Below, piece after piece: positions 1-8,474 of a stretch of DNA of 64,000 bases. The stretch lies in assembly GCA_963721435.1 (NCBI GenBank), contig CAVRJC010000012.1, forward strand, positions 1,240,001 through 1,304,000, read 5' to 3'. A program made the translations under genes and the position numbers. Within the stretch, counting starts at the first letter, position 1; each line of letters begins with the position of its first letter. The DNA comes from CAVRJC01 sp963721435 (lineage in GTDB: Bacteria; Actinomycetota; Acidimicrobiia; IMCC26256; DASPTH01). The notes beneath the pieces are model-generated. The model saw nothing but the letters and a program-made list of their open reading frames with translations, searched no databases and was not told the origin of the DNA.

Positions 1-784
1 AACAGCGCACCGGCCGCCGCCGCGATCCCCGAGCCGAGCACGAACATCGTGACGCGACGCTTGAGCGTCGGGACACCGAAGGTCGCCGCGACCTGAGGCT
101 GGTCGCGCATGGCGATGGTCTCGCGTTGCACTGGCGAGCGCGCGAGCCAGATCGCGATGATCATCACGATCGCGAACGCGACGAACCAGACCCAGAACTG
201 CGCGTACTGGTTGAGCTGACTGACCTCGTGCCCGAACCAGTAGTCGATGGGTTTGATGCCGCCGCTCGACGTCGCCCGACGACCCCGTGAAGTCGTTCCA
301 CTTGCGGAGTATCTCGAGGATGATCTCCGACAATCCGAGCGTTGCGATCGCGAGATAGAACTCTGACGCTCGGCGCATCAGGAAAGAGAAGCCCGCCGCG
401 AGGATGCACGCGACCACGACGCCGACGATGATCCCGACCCAGAACGTGTCGGTCCCGAACACCTCGTTGCGAATCGCCCACCACGACGTGTAGCCGCCGA
501 CCGCGGCGAACGCCGCCTGTGAGAACGCGAACTGGCCGCTCACACCGAAGACGAAGTAGAAGCCGATCACGAGCACGCTGTAGAACAGCCAGCGGTTGCA
601 ACAGGTCGGAGTCGCCGGCACCGAAGCTGCCGAACTGACGAGTGAGACCGACCACCAGCAGAAACACGGCGAGCCAGAGGTACGGGGAACCGCGCATGGC
701 GGGCGGGCGCGCGAGCGCGGTGCGCCGCGTCTCCGGGGGAGTATCGGGGGGTGAGGTCGCCGCCGCGACCCGGGTCTCGGTCAT
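1..784 (-). CDS. livM: Branched-chain amino acid ABC transporter permease (LivM-type), frameshifted, runs off the left edge
   Basis: The reading frame starts with MTETRV and has a first membrane segment (LWLAVFLLVVGLT). It then shifts near base 598 into a frame reading NRWLFYSVLVIGFYFVFG and QFAFSQAAFAAVGGY. It shifts again near base 265-285 into a frame reading GIKPIDYWFGHEV and later AMRDQPQVAATFGV, which is the LivM signature region. It is the inner-membrane permease partner of LivH for branched-chain amino acids or related amides. It starts one base past the livH stop (TGA-C-ATG), so the two are translationally coupled. The ATPase genes livG/livF would lie beyond the edge. The two indels leave no stop in the true frame. 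Confidence is high on family, low on whether the gene is really broken. Confidence 0.82.
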
Positions 785-785
785 G

Positions 786-1724
786 TCAGAGGCGTCGCGC
801 CTGGGCGCGACCGAACAGGCCCTGGGGGCGGAGCGCGATGACGAGGATCATGAGGAGGAACGGGAAGATGTGCTTGTAGTCGGTCAGTGAGCTCCCCATG
901 ACGTCGGTCAGGAACCAGCCGCCGAAGAGCTGCTCGGTGAGGCCGATTGCGATACCGCCCGCGACGACGCCTCCGATGCTCCCGAAGCCGCCCAGCACCG
1001 CGGCGGCGAACCCGAGCAGCATCACCGTGAAGCCGAAGTTCAGGTCGACCGCGCCGAGCGGTGCGAAGAGCACCCCGGCGAGGCCGGCGAGCGCCGCTGA
1101 CATGCCGAACGCGAGCATCGACAGCATGTTGACCGGTACGCCGCACAGCCGGGCGGTGTTCCGGTCGGCTGCGGTGGCCCGGAGCTGGCGGCCGAACTGC
1201 GTTCGCTGGAAGAGCAGGATCAGGGCGACGACGACGATCGCGGTGATGATCACGATCACGCCGCGTTGCCACTCGATGTTGGCACCGAAGATGTGGATCA
1301 ACGACGCGTCGATCCCGAGCTCCGCCGGGCTCACGGGAGAGCCGAGATATCTCGGTGTTGTGCCCTGCCAGAGCCCGATGAACGCGATGAGCACGATCGA
1401 GGCGCCGAGGGTGGCGATCACGACCACGTGCACCGAACGGCCGCGCAGCGGCGCGTAGGCGAGCCGCTCGATGATCACACCGACCACGAACATGATCGCA
1501 ATCGTCACGATGTAGCCCGGGATCAGGCCCAACGCACCCCAGCCGAAGATGCCCCCGCCCTGCGTCGCCCAGATCGCGATGTACGCCGAGAACGTGATGA
1601 GGGATCCCTGGGCGAAGTTGACCACCCCGGTTGCCTTGTAGGTGAGAAGGAACCCGACCGCGGCAAGTGCCGCGATGGCGCCTTCGGCCAGGCCGCTCGC
1701 GAGGAGGGCCGTGAAGTTACCCAC
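786..1724 (-). CDS. livH: Branched-chain amino acid ABC transporter permease (LivH-type)
   Basis: A 312-residue intact integral membrane protein that starts at GTG. It carries the LivH hallmark near the N-terminus (LLTYKATGVVNFAQGSLI) and about eight hydrophobic segments. The conserved permease loop contains the ATAADRNTARLCGVPVN region, followed by a glycine-rich membrane block. It would form the transmembrane channel with LivM and take substrate from the binding protein encoded just upstream. It sits 42 bases after the binding-protein gene and overlaps the livM start region, consistent with one operon read leftwards. The family also moves urea and short-chain amides, so the substrate cannot be assigned from sequence. 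Confidence 0.93.
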   Translation of the reverse strand: MGNFTALLASGLAEGAIAALAAVGFLLTYKATGVVNFAQGSLITFSAYIAIWATQGGGIFGWGALGLIPGYIVTIAIMFVVGVIIERLAYAPLRGRSVHVVVIATLGASIVLIAFIGLWQGTTPRYLGSPVSPAELGIDASLIHIFGANIEWQRGVIVIITAIVVVALILLFQRTQFGRQLRATAADRNTARLCGVPVNMLSMLAFGMSAALAGLAGVLFAPLGAVDLNFGFTVMLLGFAAAVLGGFGSIGGVVAGGIAIGLTEQLFGGWFLTDVMGSSLTDYKHIFPFLLMILVIALRPQGLFGRAQARRL

Positions 1725-1766
1725 GGCACCCGCTCGCGAGGGCCTGGTTGTCCCGAAGGCTTCCGA

Positions 1767-2987
1767 TCACGGAGCTTTGGTCGTGGTGGTCGGAGCGACC
1801 GTCGTCGTCGGCACGGTGGTCACCACGGTGAACGGAAGCGCGCCCGGCGCGAACGTCAGGTGCTTCGCGATGCTCACGGTGCCGGTGCTGTCGAACTTGG
1901 TGATGTCGACTGCGTGCGACAGCACCTGGATGGCGTCCGCCTTGTAGTTGGCACAGATGCCCGGCCAAGTCTGGGTCGCGAGGCCCTTGAGGATCGCCTT
2001 GGGGGTCACGGACTGCTGCTTGGCGGCGATCGCCGCTGCAAAGTTCACCATGTCGTAGGTCTGGGCCGCCGAGTAGATCGGGTTGTACCCGAACTTGGTG
2101 GAGAAGGCGCTGACCCACTTCGTGACGCGCTTGTTGGTGTTGGCGACGGGGACGCAGTCGTCCGCGCCGTTCAGGTTGGTCGCGGCCGGACCCTGCACCA
2201 CCTTGGCACCGGCGATGATGCTGGCGCTGGCGCCGTCGACGTGCGGCACGTTGACGCCGTTGGCGACGAGCTGGTTCGCCATCACACCGAGCGGGTTCGG
2301 GAAGTTGAAGTCGAGCACCACGTCGGCGCCCTGCATCGCTCTCGCCTGGTTCGTCAGGTCGGTGTCGGCGGTCCCGTTCTTCTGCTGGGTGAAGACGGAC
2401 GCGCCCTTCTTGGCATCGATGACCTTGATCGCGGCGTTGCAGCCGTTGTCGCCGGTGGCGTTGTTGACGCACTCGAGGCCGATCTTCTTGGCCTTCAGGG
2501 TGTCGAGGACGTAGTTGGTCTCGGCGACCGCCACCAGAGTGTCGACCGGCCGGATCAGGAAGATGTTGGGTGCGCCGTACGGCCCGTTCGCGACCAGCTG
2601 CTCACCAGACGACAGGCCCAGGAACGGAATGCCCGAGTTCTTGATGGTCGGCTGGAGCGCGACGATCTGCGCGCTCGACGGGAACCCGATGATCAGGTCG
2701 GGCTTCTGGTCGATCGCCTGGAGCAGCGCGGTCTGCGCCTGCGCGGTCGTGAGCGGCGCCGGGATGCGCGTCAGCTGGACCTTGGCGCCCAGTTCCGACG
2801 CCGCCATTGCCGCGCCGTCGGCGTAGTACGGGACCGCCGCCGAGCTCTCGCCCTTCGTCTCCGCCAAGAGCACGATCTTGACGACCGGGGCTGTCTTCGC
2901 CGCCCCCGCGCTGCTACTTGCAACTGCGCTCACGCCCAGCACGAGTGCCATGGCCACGAACGCGCACGCCGACCTTCGGATCTTCAA
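1767..2987 (-). CDS. livK: Branched-chain amino acid ABC transporter substrate-binding protein
   Basis: A secreted periplasmic-binding-protein type I protein (Peripla_BP_6 family), about 406 residues. I chose the TTG start because GGGGGAG lies seven bases upstream and it places a positively charged n-region (KIRRSACAF) directly before a hydrophobic core (VAMALVLGVSAVA) and an AxA cleavage region. Longer starts up to base 3071 would bury the signal peptide. The body shows the LivK pattern IVLLAETKG, DLIIGFPSS and PFLGLSSGEQ. The C-terminus is a Thr/Pro-rich tail (TTTVAPTTTTKAP), likely an extracellular linker. It heads the livK-livH-livM operon and sets the transporter's specificity, which is unknown. 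Confidence 0.9.
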   Translation of the reverse strand: MKIRRSACAFVAMALVLGVSAVASSSAGAAKTAPVVKIVLLAETKGESSAAVPYYADGAAMAASELGAKVQLTRIPAPLTTAQAQTALLQAIDQKPDLIIGFPSSAQIVALQPTIKNSGIPFLGLSSGEQLVANGPYGAPNIFLIRPVDTLVAVAETNYVLDTLKAKKIGLECVNNATGDNGCNAAIKVIDAKKGASVFTQQKNGTADTDLTNQARAMQGADVVLDFNFPNPLGVMANQLVANGVNVPHVDGASASIIAGAKVVQGPAATNLNGADDCVPVANTNKRVTKWVSAFSTKFGYNPIYSAAQTYDMVNFAAAIAAKQQSVTPKAILKGLATQTWPGICANYKADAIQVLSHAVDITKFDSTGTVSIAKHLTFAPGALPFTVVTTVPTTTVAPTTTTKAP

Positions 2988-3119
2988 GAGTTGCTCCCCC
3001 TCGATCGGTGGCCATGATGGCCGACCGGAAATGACCAAGCGAGCGCTAGGTTGTCTCAACTCGCGGTCCATTGCAAGCCGCCCCCCGAAATTTCCTCCGC
3101 CGGCCCGAACGGCGGCCCC

Positions 3120-4381
3120 TCACGGGTCCGTCGTCTCCTCTCCGAGCCGGTAGATGGCGTTCTGGTCGGAGAAGTAGAGGGCGTGGTCGGGGCCCTGCTT
3201 CACGTCGAAGAGGCATTCGTCGGGTCCCTGCAGCACCGACGCATGGGGCGCCCCAGGTACGAACACGCGCATCCCGGCGAAGGCGTTGCAGAAGACGAAA
3301 TGGCCGGCGTAGGGAGCCGGGCCGTCTGCGTCGACCCACGTCGCGCCGGTCGGCACGAGCGTGTCGGACTCGCTGCTCCAACTCGGCTCGGGCCGGTCGA
3401 GGCAGGACGTCGCGCCGGGCACGAGGTGGCTGTACCCGTAGCAGGCGGGCCACTGGTAGCGACCGCCGCGGTCGACCATGAACGCGAGGTCATACCCGTG
3501 CGCGGGCGTGCCGATGTCGCCCGTGGGGCCGTTCGGGACCGCGAAGAGGTTGCCCGCGGGGTCGAAAGCGAGCCCGTACACGTTGCGGAGGCCGGTCGCC
3601 CACGCCGGCGTTCGTCGGGCCGAAGGGATTGTCGGCGGGGATCGAGCCGTCGGCGTTGTAGCGGAGGATCTTGCCGCGCACGTCGGACGGATCCTGCGGC
3701 ACCGACGTCTCGCTGTTGACCGACGCCGCGCTGGTGGCCAATTCGTCGCCGAGGGTCACGAAGAGCTTGCCGTCGGGCCCGAACACGAGTCGGCCACCCT
3801 TGTGGCAGCACCCCGATCCCGACGGGAGCGTGATCAGCGTGGTGGGCTCGCTCGCGGTGCCCGCGCAGTCGGCGAAGCGCACGACGACCTGCGTCGAGTC
3901 GTCGTTGCGCGAGTAGAACGCGTACACGAAGTGGTCGGTGGCGAACGACGGGCTGAGCGCGAGGCCGAGCAGGCCGCGCTCGCTGTATCCACCGCCGCGC
4001 TCGGTCGTGACCGTCGGGACGGTGGCGAACGTCGTCACCTTGCCTGCACGCGCGATCTTGATCGCGCCGCCGCGCTCGGCGAAGAACAGCCTGCCGTCGG
4101 GCGCCCACGCGAGCGACGTGACGAAGTTCGCGTCGTCGACGAACACGGTCTGGCCCGCGGGGCCGGTCACCGTGATCGGTGCGACCGCGCACGGATCGGG
4201 CTTTGTCGTCGTGGTCGTTGACGCGGCGGCTGATGCGGGCGTCGACGGCACGGGCGAGCTGCGCGGCGCACGCGACGCGTCGCTGCCGTCCCCGCTGCAC
4301 GACGCGAGCGAGATGGCTGCGAGCGTCGAGCAGCACCACGAACGGTCCTCGAGCCCGTCGCAACCGCCGCATCAGGCCCAT
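3120..4381 (-). CDS. PQQ-dependent sugar (glucose/sorbosone-type) dehydrogenase, predicted lipoprotein, two frameshifts
   Basis: A six-bladed beta-propeller dehydrogenase of the soluble glucose/sorbosone dehydrogenase family, expected to oxidise aldose sugars outside the cytoplasmic membrane with PQQ. Diagnostic segments are ERGLLGLALSPSF, GGRLVFGPDGKLFVTLGDE, NVYGLAFDPAGNLFAVPNG and a C-terminal QGPDHALYFSDQNAIYRL. One frameshift lies in a GGG run near 3600, between the TNAGVG and GLRNVYGLAFDP segments. A second, near 4330, separates the start (MRRLRRARGPFVVLL) from a lipobox (SLASC) followed by a Thr-rich linker. Removing one base restores a textbook lipoprotein signal peptide. The start overlaps the upstream membrane-protein stop (TGATG). 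Confidence 0.82.
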
Positions 4382-4974
4382 CACCCGTCGGCGCCCGCCG
4401 TTCCGCCGATCAACGCTGCAAGCAGTGAACGATCACATCCCCCACGGACGAGATCACGCTGATCGGCGGCGATGTTCTTTTTCGACGGCGCGGCGTACAC
4501 GAGCGCAACGACGGAGAACGCGCAACCGAGGAGGAAGAGTAGGTACTCGCCGGTGGCGAAGGACGCGACGAACGCCATGAGTGCCGGCACGTTGCCGAAC
4601 GCGACGCGGAGGAAGAAGCGCGTGCGGTACGTGCCCGCGAGGTTTGCGTCGTTGCTGCAGCTGAGCGGCCGGCTGATGAGCCGCGGGCTCACGAGGCTCA
4701 CGATCCCGACGACGATGACAACCGCCGTCCATGTCGCGACGCCCTTCGTCGGGTGCGAGCTCGTGGCGTCGAGCACGACGAGCACGAGCCCGATGACGAC
4801 CAACATCGCGCAGTACTGGATGAACATCACGCGGACGAACGTGAGGGAGTCGGCATCCGGCCCCGAGCTCTGCTGGAACTGACGAATGCGCAGACCCGGC
4901 ATGAACACCGTCCACAGCGAACGCACGGAGGCCCCGAACTTCGGCCATCCGGGATCGTGGGGCACGCGGTTCAC
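4381..4974 (-). CDS. Small multi-pass membrane protein, function unknown
   Basis: About 197 residues with four hydrophobic segments in two pairs: YCAMLVVIGLVLVVL and WTAVVIVVGIVSLVS, then a linker with a Cys (RPLSCSNDANL), then ALMAFVASFATGEYLLFLLG and a segment ending VALVYAA. I recognise no family. The GTG start is chosen because high third-position GC extends upstream of the internal ATG at 4902; a start at 4902 (MPGLRIRQF) is the alternative. The gene is divergent from the thiolase-like gene and its stop overlaps the start of the sugar dehydrogenase gene, so the two are probably co-transcribed. No catalytic motif is visible. Confidence 0.6.
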   Translation of the reverse strand: MNRVPHDPGWPKFGASVRSLWTVFMPGLRIRQFQQSSGPDADSLTFVRVMFIQYCAMLVVIGLVLVVLDATSSHPTKGVATWTAVVIVVGIVSLVSPRLISRPLSCSNDANLAGTYRTRFFLRVAFGNVPALMAFVASFATGEYLLFLLGCAFSVVALVYAAPSKKNIAADQRDLVRGGCDRSLLAALIGGTAGADG

Positions 4975-5024
4975 GCCGCACGGTACCGAACCGCTTTCCC
5001 CTCCGCGCATCGCGGCGACTGCGG

Positions 5025-5030
5025 TACCTT
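5025..5030 (+). promoter_or_regulatory. -10 element of a leaderless promoter
   Basis: TACCTT followed by six bases and then the GTG start of the thiolase-like gene. There is no Shine-Dalgarno sequence. The spacing matches several other starts in this window. Confidence 0.5.
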
Positions 5031-5036
5031 GCCCTG

Positions 5037-6243
5037 GTGCCCGGCGGATTTGATATTTCCTCCAACTTCGCGATCGGAGGGCTCGGCGTGAGCCGGCAGG
5101 GCCGCCACCTGGGGGCGAGCGTCCGCGAGCTGCGCCTCGAGGCCCTGGAGCTCGCGCTGGCCGACGCGGGCCTGAGCCGCCGCGACATCGACGGCCACAT
5201 CGGCGCGTCGTCGACCGGCATGTTCGACGACATCCGCCACATGGGGTTGTCACCGCGCTTCTCGTACTCGATGCAGTCGGGCGGCGCGACCGCGACACTC
5301 TCGATCATCGGCGCAATCGGCGCGATCCTCACCGGCCAGGCCGAGGTGGTCGCCTGCTCGTACGCGGCCGCACCGTCGAGCGCGCCGGTGCGCAGCGCGA
5401 TCGGTGCGTCGCTGCGTGGAGGAGAGCGCGGTCCCGGCGTGATCGGCTACGGAACGTACTCGTACGGCTACGCGAACATGTACGGCATGGTCGGCGCGGG
5501 CGCCGCGCACGCGTTGCACGCGCTGGCGGCACATGGAGCGCTACGGCACGACGTCGTTGCATCTCGGCGCGGTCGCGGTGCAACAACGCGAGTACGCGTC
5601 GGTCCGCCCCGGGACGATCGGGTACGGCCTCCCGATCACGATCGAGGACCACCAGAGCTCGCGCATGGTGGTCGACCCGTTCCGGCTGCTCGACTGCTGC
5701 CGCGACACCGACGGCGCAGTCGTGGTGATCGTGACCACCACGGAACGGGCGCGCGACCTCGCGAGCACACCGGTCTGCGTGCTCGGCATGGGTACGGGTC
5801 ACAACATGCGGAACTGGTGGACGGGCGACGTGTTCGATCTCCACGACGACATCGCGCCCGCCAAGGCGACCGCGTTCGGGCAGGCGGGGATCACGCACGC
5901 CGACGTCGACGTCGCGGCGCTGTACGACCCGTTCACCATCTCGCCGATCATGCAACTGGAGGCGTACGGCTTCTGCGCGCCGGGCGAGGGGGGACCGTTC
6001 GTCGCCGCCGGGAACACGCGGCTCGACGGTGTGATCCCTACCAACACGGGCGGCGGTCAGCTGTCGGGGTTCTACGCGACCGGGTTCACCGCGCTCGTCG
6101 AAGGGTTGTGGCAGCTCCGGAGCGAAGGCGGCGCAACCCAGGTGGCCGATGCCGAGGTGGCGTTGGTGAGCGGGCACGGCGGGAACGGCGGTGTCCAGAA
6201 CACGTGGGCCCACGGCACGATGGTGTTGGGCATCGACCGGTGA
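5037..6243 (+). CDS. Thiolase-superfamily (SCP-x/Ltp2-like) acyl-CoA thiolase or aldolase, one frameshift
   Basis: A lipid-transfer-protein-type thiolase-fold enzyme. The N-terminal half ends near base 5525. The second half continues one frame over from MERYGTTSLHLGAVAVQQ, so one base is missing between about 5520 and 5532. The region that carries the nucleophilic Cys in true thiolases reads MQSGGATATLS, with no Cys. The later parts are typical: LYDPFTISPIMQLEAYGF, GGGQLSGFYATG and GHGGNGGVQNTW. The immediate partner is a DUF35 protein, as in steroid side-chain aldolases (Ltp2 with the DUF35 domain of ChsH2). A retro-aldol role on a CoA ester is therefore more likely than thiolysis. This is inference from the missing Cys and the context. 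Confidence 0.8.
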
Positions 6244-6713
6244 GCGCGCACCCTGATCGCCCCGTTGACCGACCGGCGATCCTCCCGTTCCAGGTCGCGC
6301 CCGACGACCTCGACGACCCGTTCTGGGAAGGATGCGTGCGCCACGAGTTCCTCGTGCACCGCTGCGCCGAGTGCAACCGCGCGTACTGGCCCGCCTCGAG
6401 CTGCCTCGACCACGGGAGCGCGTCGATGCACTGGGCTCCCGCGGCCGGCACCGGCGCGGTGTTCACCTACACGGTCTTCCACCACGCGTACGACCCCCGG
6501 TTCGCCGATCGGGTGCCGTACGCGCTCGCGGTGGTGCAACTCGACGAAGGCCCGTTCTTCCACACCGACGTCGTCGAGTGCGACGCTGGTGACGTGCACG
6601 TCGGGATGCGCGTCGAGGTCGTGTACGAAGACGTCGCCGTCGACCTCGTGATCCCGCACTTCCGCCCCATGAGCTCTTCCGCAGAGACGCCTGATGAGAA
6701 AGAGGCACCGTGA
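6240..6713 (+). CDS. DUF35 zinc-ribbon/OB-fold protein, partner of the thiolase-like protein
   Basis: 157 residues starting at a GTG that overlaps the previous stop (GTGA). Near residues 35-50 is a rubredoxin-like zinc ribbon, with CAEC followed by a second Cys pair position (SSC). An OB-fold follows (GAVFTYTVFHHAYDPRF, PYALAVVQLDEGPFF). Proteins of this family bind thiolase-fold enzymes and help position acyl-CoA; in Ltp2-ChsH2 the DUF35 domain is needed for aldolase activity. Tight coupling to the upstream gene and overlap with the downstream crotonase gene (GTGATG) suggest one functional unit. Confidence 0.87.
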   Translation: MSAHPDRPVDRPAILPFQVAPDDLDDPFWEGCVRHEFLVHRCAECNRAYWPASSCLDHGSASMHWAPAAGTGAVFTYTVFHHAYDPRFADRVPYALAVVQLDEGPFFHTDVVECDAGDVHVGMRVEVVYEDVAVDLVIPHFRPMSSSAETPDEKEAP

Positions 6714-7525
6714 TGGACCGCTACGGGTTCGAGACCATCCTCACCACACTCGACGACGACGGCATCCTCCGCGTCACGCTGAACCGCCCCGACAGCCTGA
6801 ACGCGATCAACGACGTGATGCACCGCGAGATCCGTGACCTCTACGCGCGCATCGCCGGCGACGCGGAGATCGAAGTGGTGGTCGTCACCGGCGCCGGGCG
6901 CGGATTCTGCGCGGGCGGTGACTTCAAGCAGATGCAGGAGAACAACGAGGGCGCCACGTACGACGACGGCTTCTCCTCGCTGTTCGTCGACTCGGTCGCG
7001 ATCGCGCGCAACATCCTCGCGGTGCGGCGCCCGATCATCGCCGCGGTCAACGGTGACGCCATCGGTCTCGGCGCGACGCTCGCGCTGTTCTCCGACATCG
7101 TCTACATGGCCGACGGCGCGCGCATCGGCGACCCCCACGCGCAGGCGGGGCTGGTCGCGGCCGACGGCGGCGTCGTGCTGTGGCCGCTGCTGCTCGGCAT
7201 CAACCGGGCCAAGGAGTACCTGCTCACGGGTGACCTGCTGCGCGGGCCCGACGCCGAGCGCATCGGCCTCGTGAACCACTCCGTCCCCGACGAGGAGCTC
7301 ATGGACGCGGTGATGAAGGTCGCCCGCAAGCTGGCGAAGGGCGCATCCCTCGCGATCCGCTTCAACAAGCAGCTCGTGAACAAGGAGCTCGAAGACCGCG
7401 TGAACCGCATCTACGAGATGGCGCTCGCGATGGAGGCGATCACGTTCGGCAGCGCCGATCATCTCGAAGCGGTCCGCGCGTTCGGCGCGCGCGAGATGCC
7501 CAAGTTCACGCGGGGCCACCGATAG
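6710..7525 (+). CDS. Enoyl-CoA hydratase/isomerase (crotonase) family protein
   Basis: 271 residues with the crotonase fold: LNRPDSLNAIN near the N-terminus, the oxyanion-hole segment GRGFCAGGDFKQM, and AAVNGDAIGLGATLAL. The two glutamates of classical hydratases are absent: the GGGxEL position reads GLGATL and the PE position reads PHAQAG. The reaction may therefore be isomerisation, hydrolysis or another CoA-thioester chemistry. It overlaps the DUF35 gene and belongs to the same transcription unit. The start is GTG (or the ATG three bases later). Confidence 0.88.
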   Translation: MMDRYGFETILTTLDDDGILRVTLNRPDSLNAINDVMHREIRDLYARIAGDAEIEVVVVTGAGRGFCAGGDFKQMQENNEGATYDDGFSSLFVDSVAIARNILAVRRPIIAAVNGDAIGLGATLALFSDIVYMADGARIGDPHAQAGLVAADGGVVLWPLLLGINRAKEYLLTGDLLRGPDAERIGLVNHSVPDEELMDAVMKVARKLAKGASLAIRFNKQLVNKELEDRVNRIYEMALAMEAITFGSADHLEAVRAFGAREMPKFTRGHR

Positions 7526-7540
7526 TGCCAGCATGCGCGG

Positions 7541-8464
7541 ATGAAGATCGCCTACAACTTCCCCTTCCACAGCTGCCCGCCCGTCGCCGAGCTCGTCGCC
7601 GGCGAGGCAATCGCCGGGCTGGCCCAGCTCCTCGAGACCCACGGGTTCGCGTCGGCGGCGCTCACTGACCACCCGGCGCCGAGCGAAGCCTGGCGCCAGG
7701 CCGGCGGTCACGACACGCTGGACCCGTTCGTCGGCCTCGCGTTCATTGCCGCCGCGACGAAGGAGCTGCGGCTCCTCACGTACCTCGCGGTGCTCCCGTA
7801 CCGCAACCCGTTCCTCATCGCGAAGACGGTCGCCACACTCGACGCGCTGTCGGGGGGCCGCGTCGACTTCGGCCTGGGCACCGGTTACCTCAAGTCGGAG
7901 TACTTCGCGCTGGGCGTCGACTTCGACGAGCGCAACGCGCTGTTCGACGAATCGCTCGAGGTGATGAAGCTGGCGTGGACGGGCGAGCCGGTGAGCTACC
8001 GGGGCCTGCACTTCTCGGCGCGTGACGTGACCGCAATGCCGACTCCGCTCCAGAAGCCGTTCCCACCGATCTGGCTCGGCGGGAACAGCAAGCTCACTCG
8101 GCGGCGGGTCGTCGAGCAGGCCACCGGCTGGCTGCCGATGCTCAACCCGCCCGAGTTCGCGACCGCGCGCCGCTCTGCGGTGCTCGAGACCATCGACGAC
8201 TTCGCGGTGATGCTGGCCGATCTGCGTGAGCACGCCGAGCGCATCGGGCGCACCGAGCCGATCGAGATCATGTTCTGCCCACCGGACGTCCCGCTCGACC
8301 ACGACGCCGCCGACCTCCGCGCGCACGTCGAGTTCACGAAGCAGCTCGCGGATCTCGGCGTGCAGTGGATCGCGATCAACGGCCAGGGTCACTCGCTGGC
8401 CGACGCCACCACGTACATCCAGCGCTACGCCGACGCCGTCGTCGGCGAGATCACCGCACTCTGA
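7541..8464 (+). CDS. LLM-class (luciferase-like) flavin/F420-dependent oxidoreductase
   Basis: 307 residues of the luciferase-like TIM-barrel family: TDHPAPSEAW near residue 45, LLTYLAVLPYRNPFLIAKTVATLD, SGGRVDFGLGTGYLKSEY, then PPIWLGGNS and RRVVEQATGWLP. Members use F420 or FMN to oxidise small organic substrates, often during catabolism of terpenoid- or steroid-like compounds. It follows the crotonase gene by 15 bases. A three-codon reading frame (ATG CGC GGA TGA) overlaps its start codon; I treat it as chance. The cofactor choice cannot be decided from sequence alone. Confidence 0.88.
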   Translation: MKIAYNFPFHSCPPVAELVAGEAIAGLAQLLETHGFASAALTDHPAPSEAWRQAGGHDTLDPFVGLAFIAAATKELRLLTYLAVLPYRNPFLIAKTVATLDALSGGRVDFGLGTGYLKSEYFALGVDFDERNALFDESLEVMKLAWTGEPVSYRGLHFSARDVTAMPTPLQKPFPPIWLGGNSKLTRRRVVEQATGWLPMLNPPEFATARRSAVLETIDDFAVMLADLREHAERIGRTEPIEIMFCPPDVPLDHDAADLRAHVEFTKQLADLGVQWIAINGQGHSLADATTYIQRYADAVVGEITAL

Positions 8465-8474
8465 CGCGTCGGCG

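Noticed and set aside
7533..7544. Three-codon upstream frame (ATG CGC GGA TGA) overlapping the luciferase-like gene start
   Set aside because: Too short to distinguish from chance and not preceded by a convincing -10.
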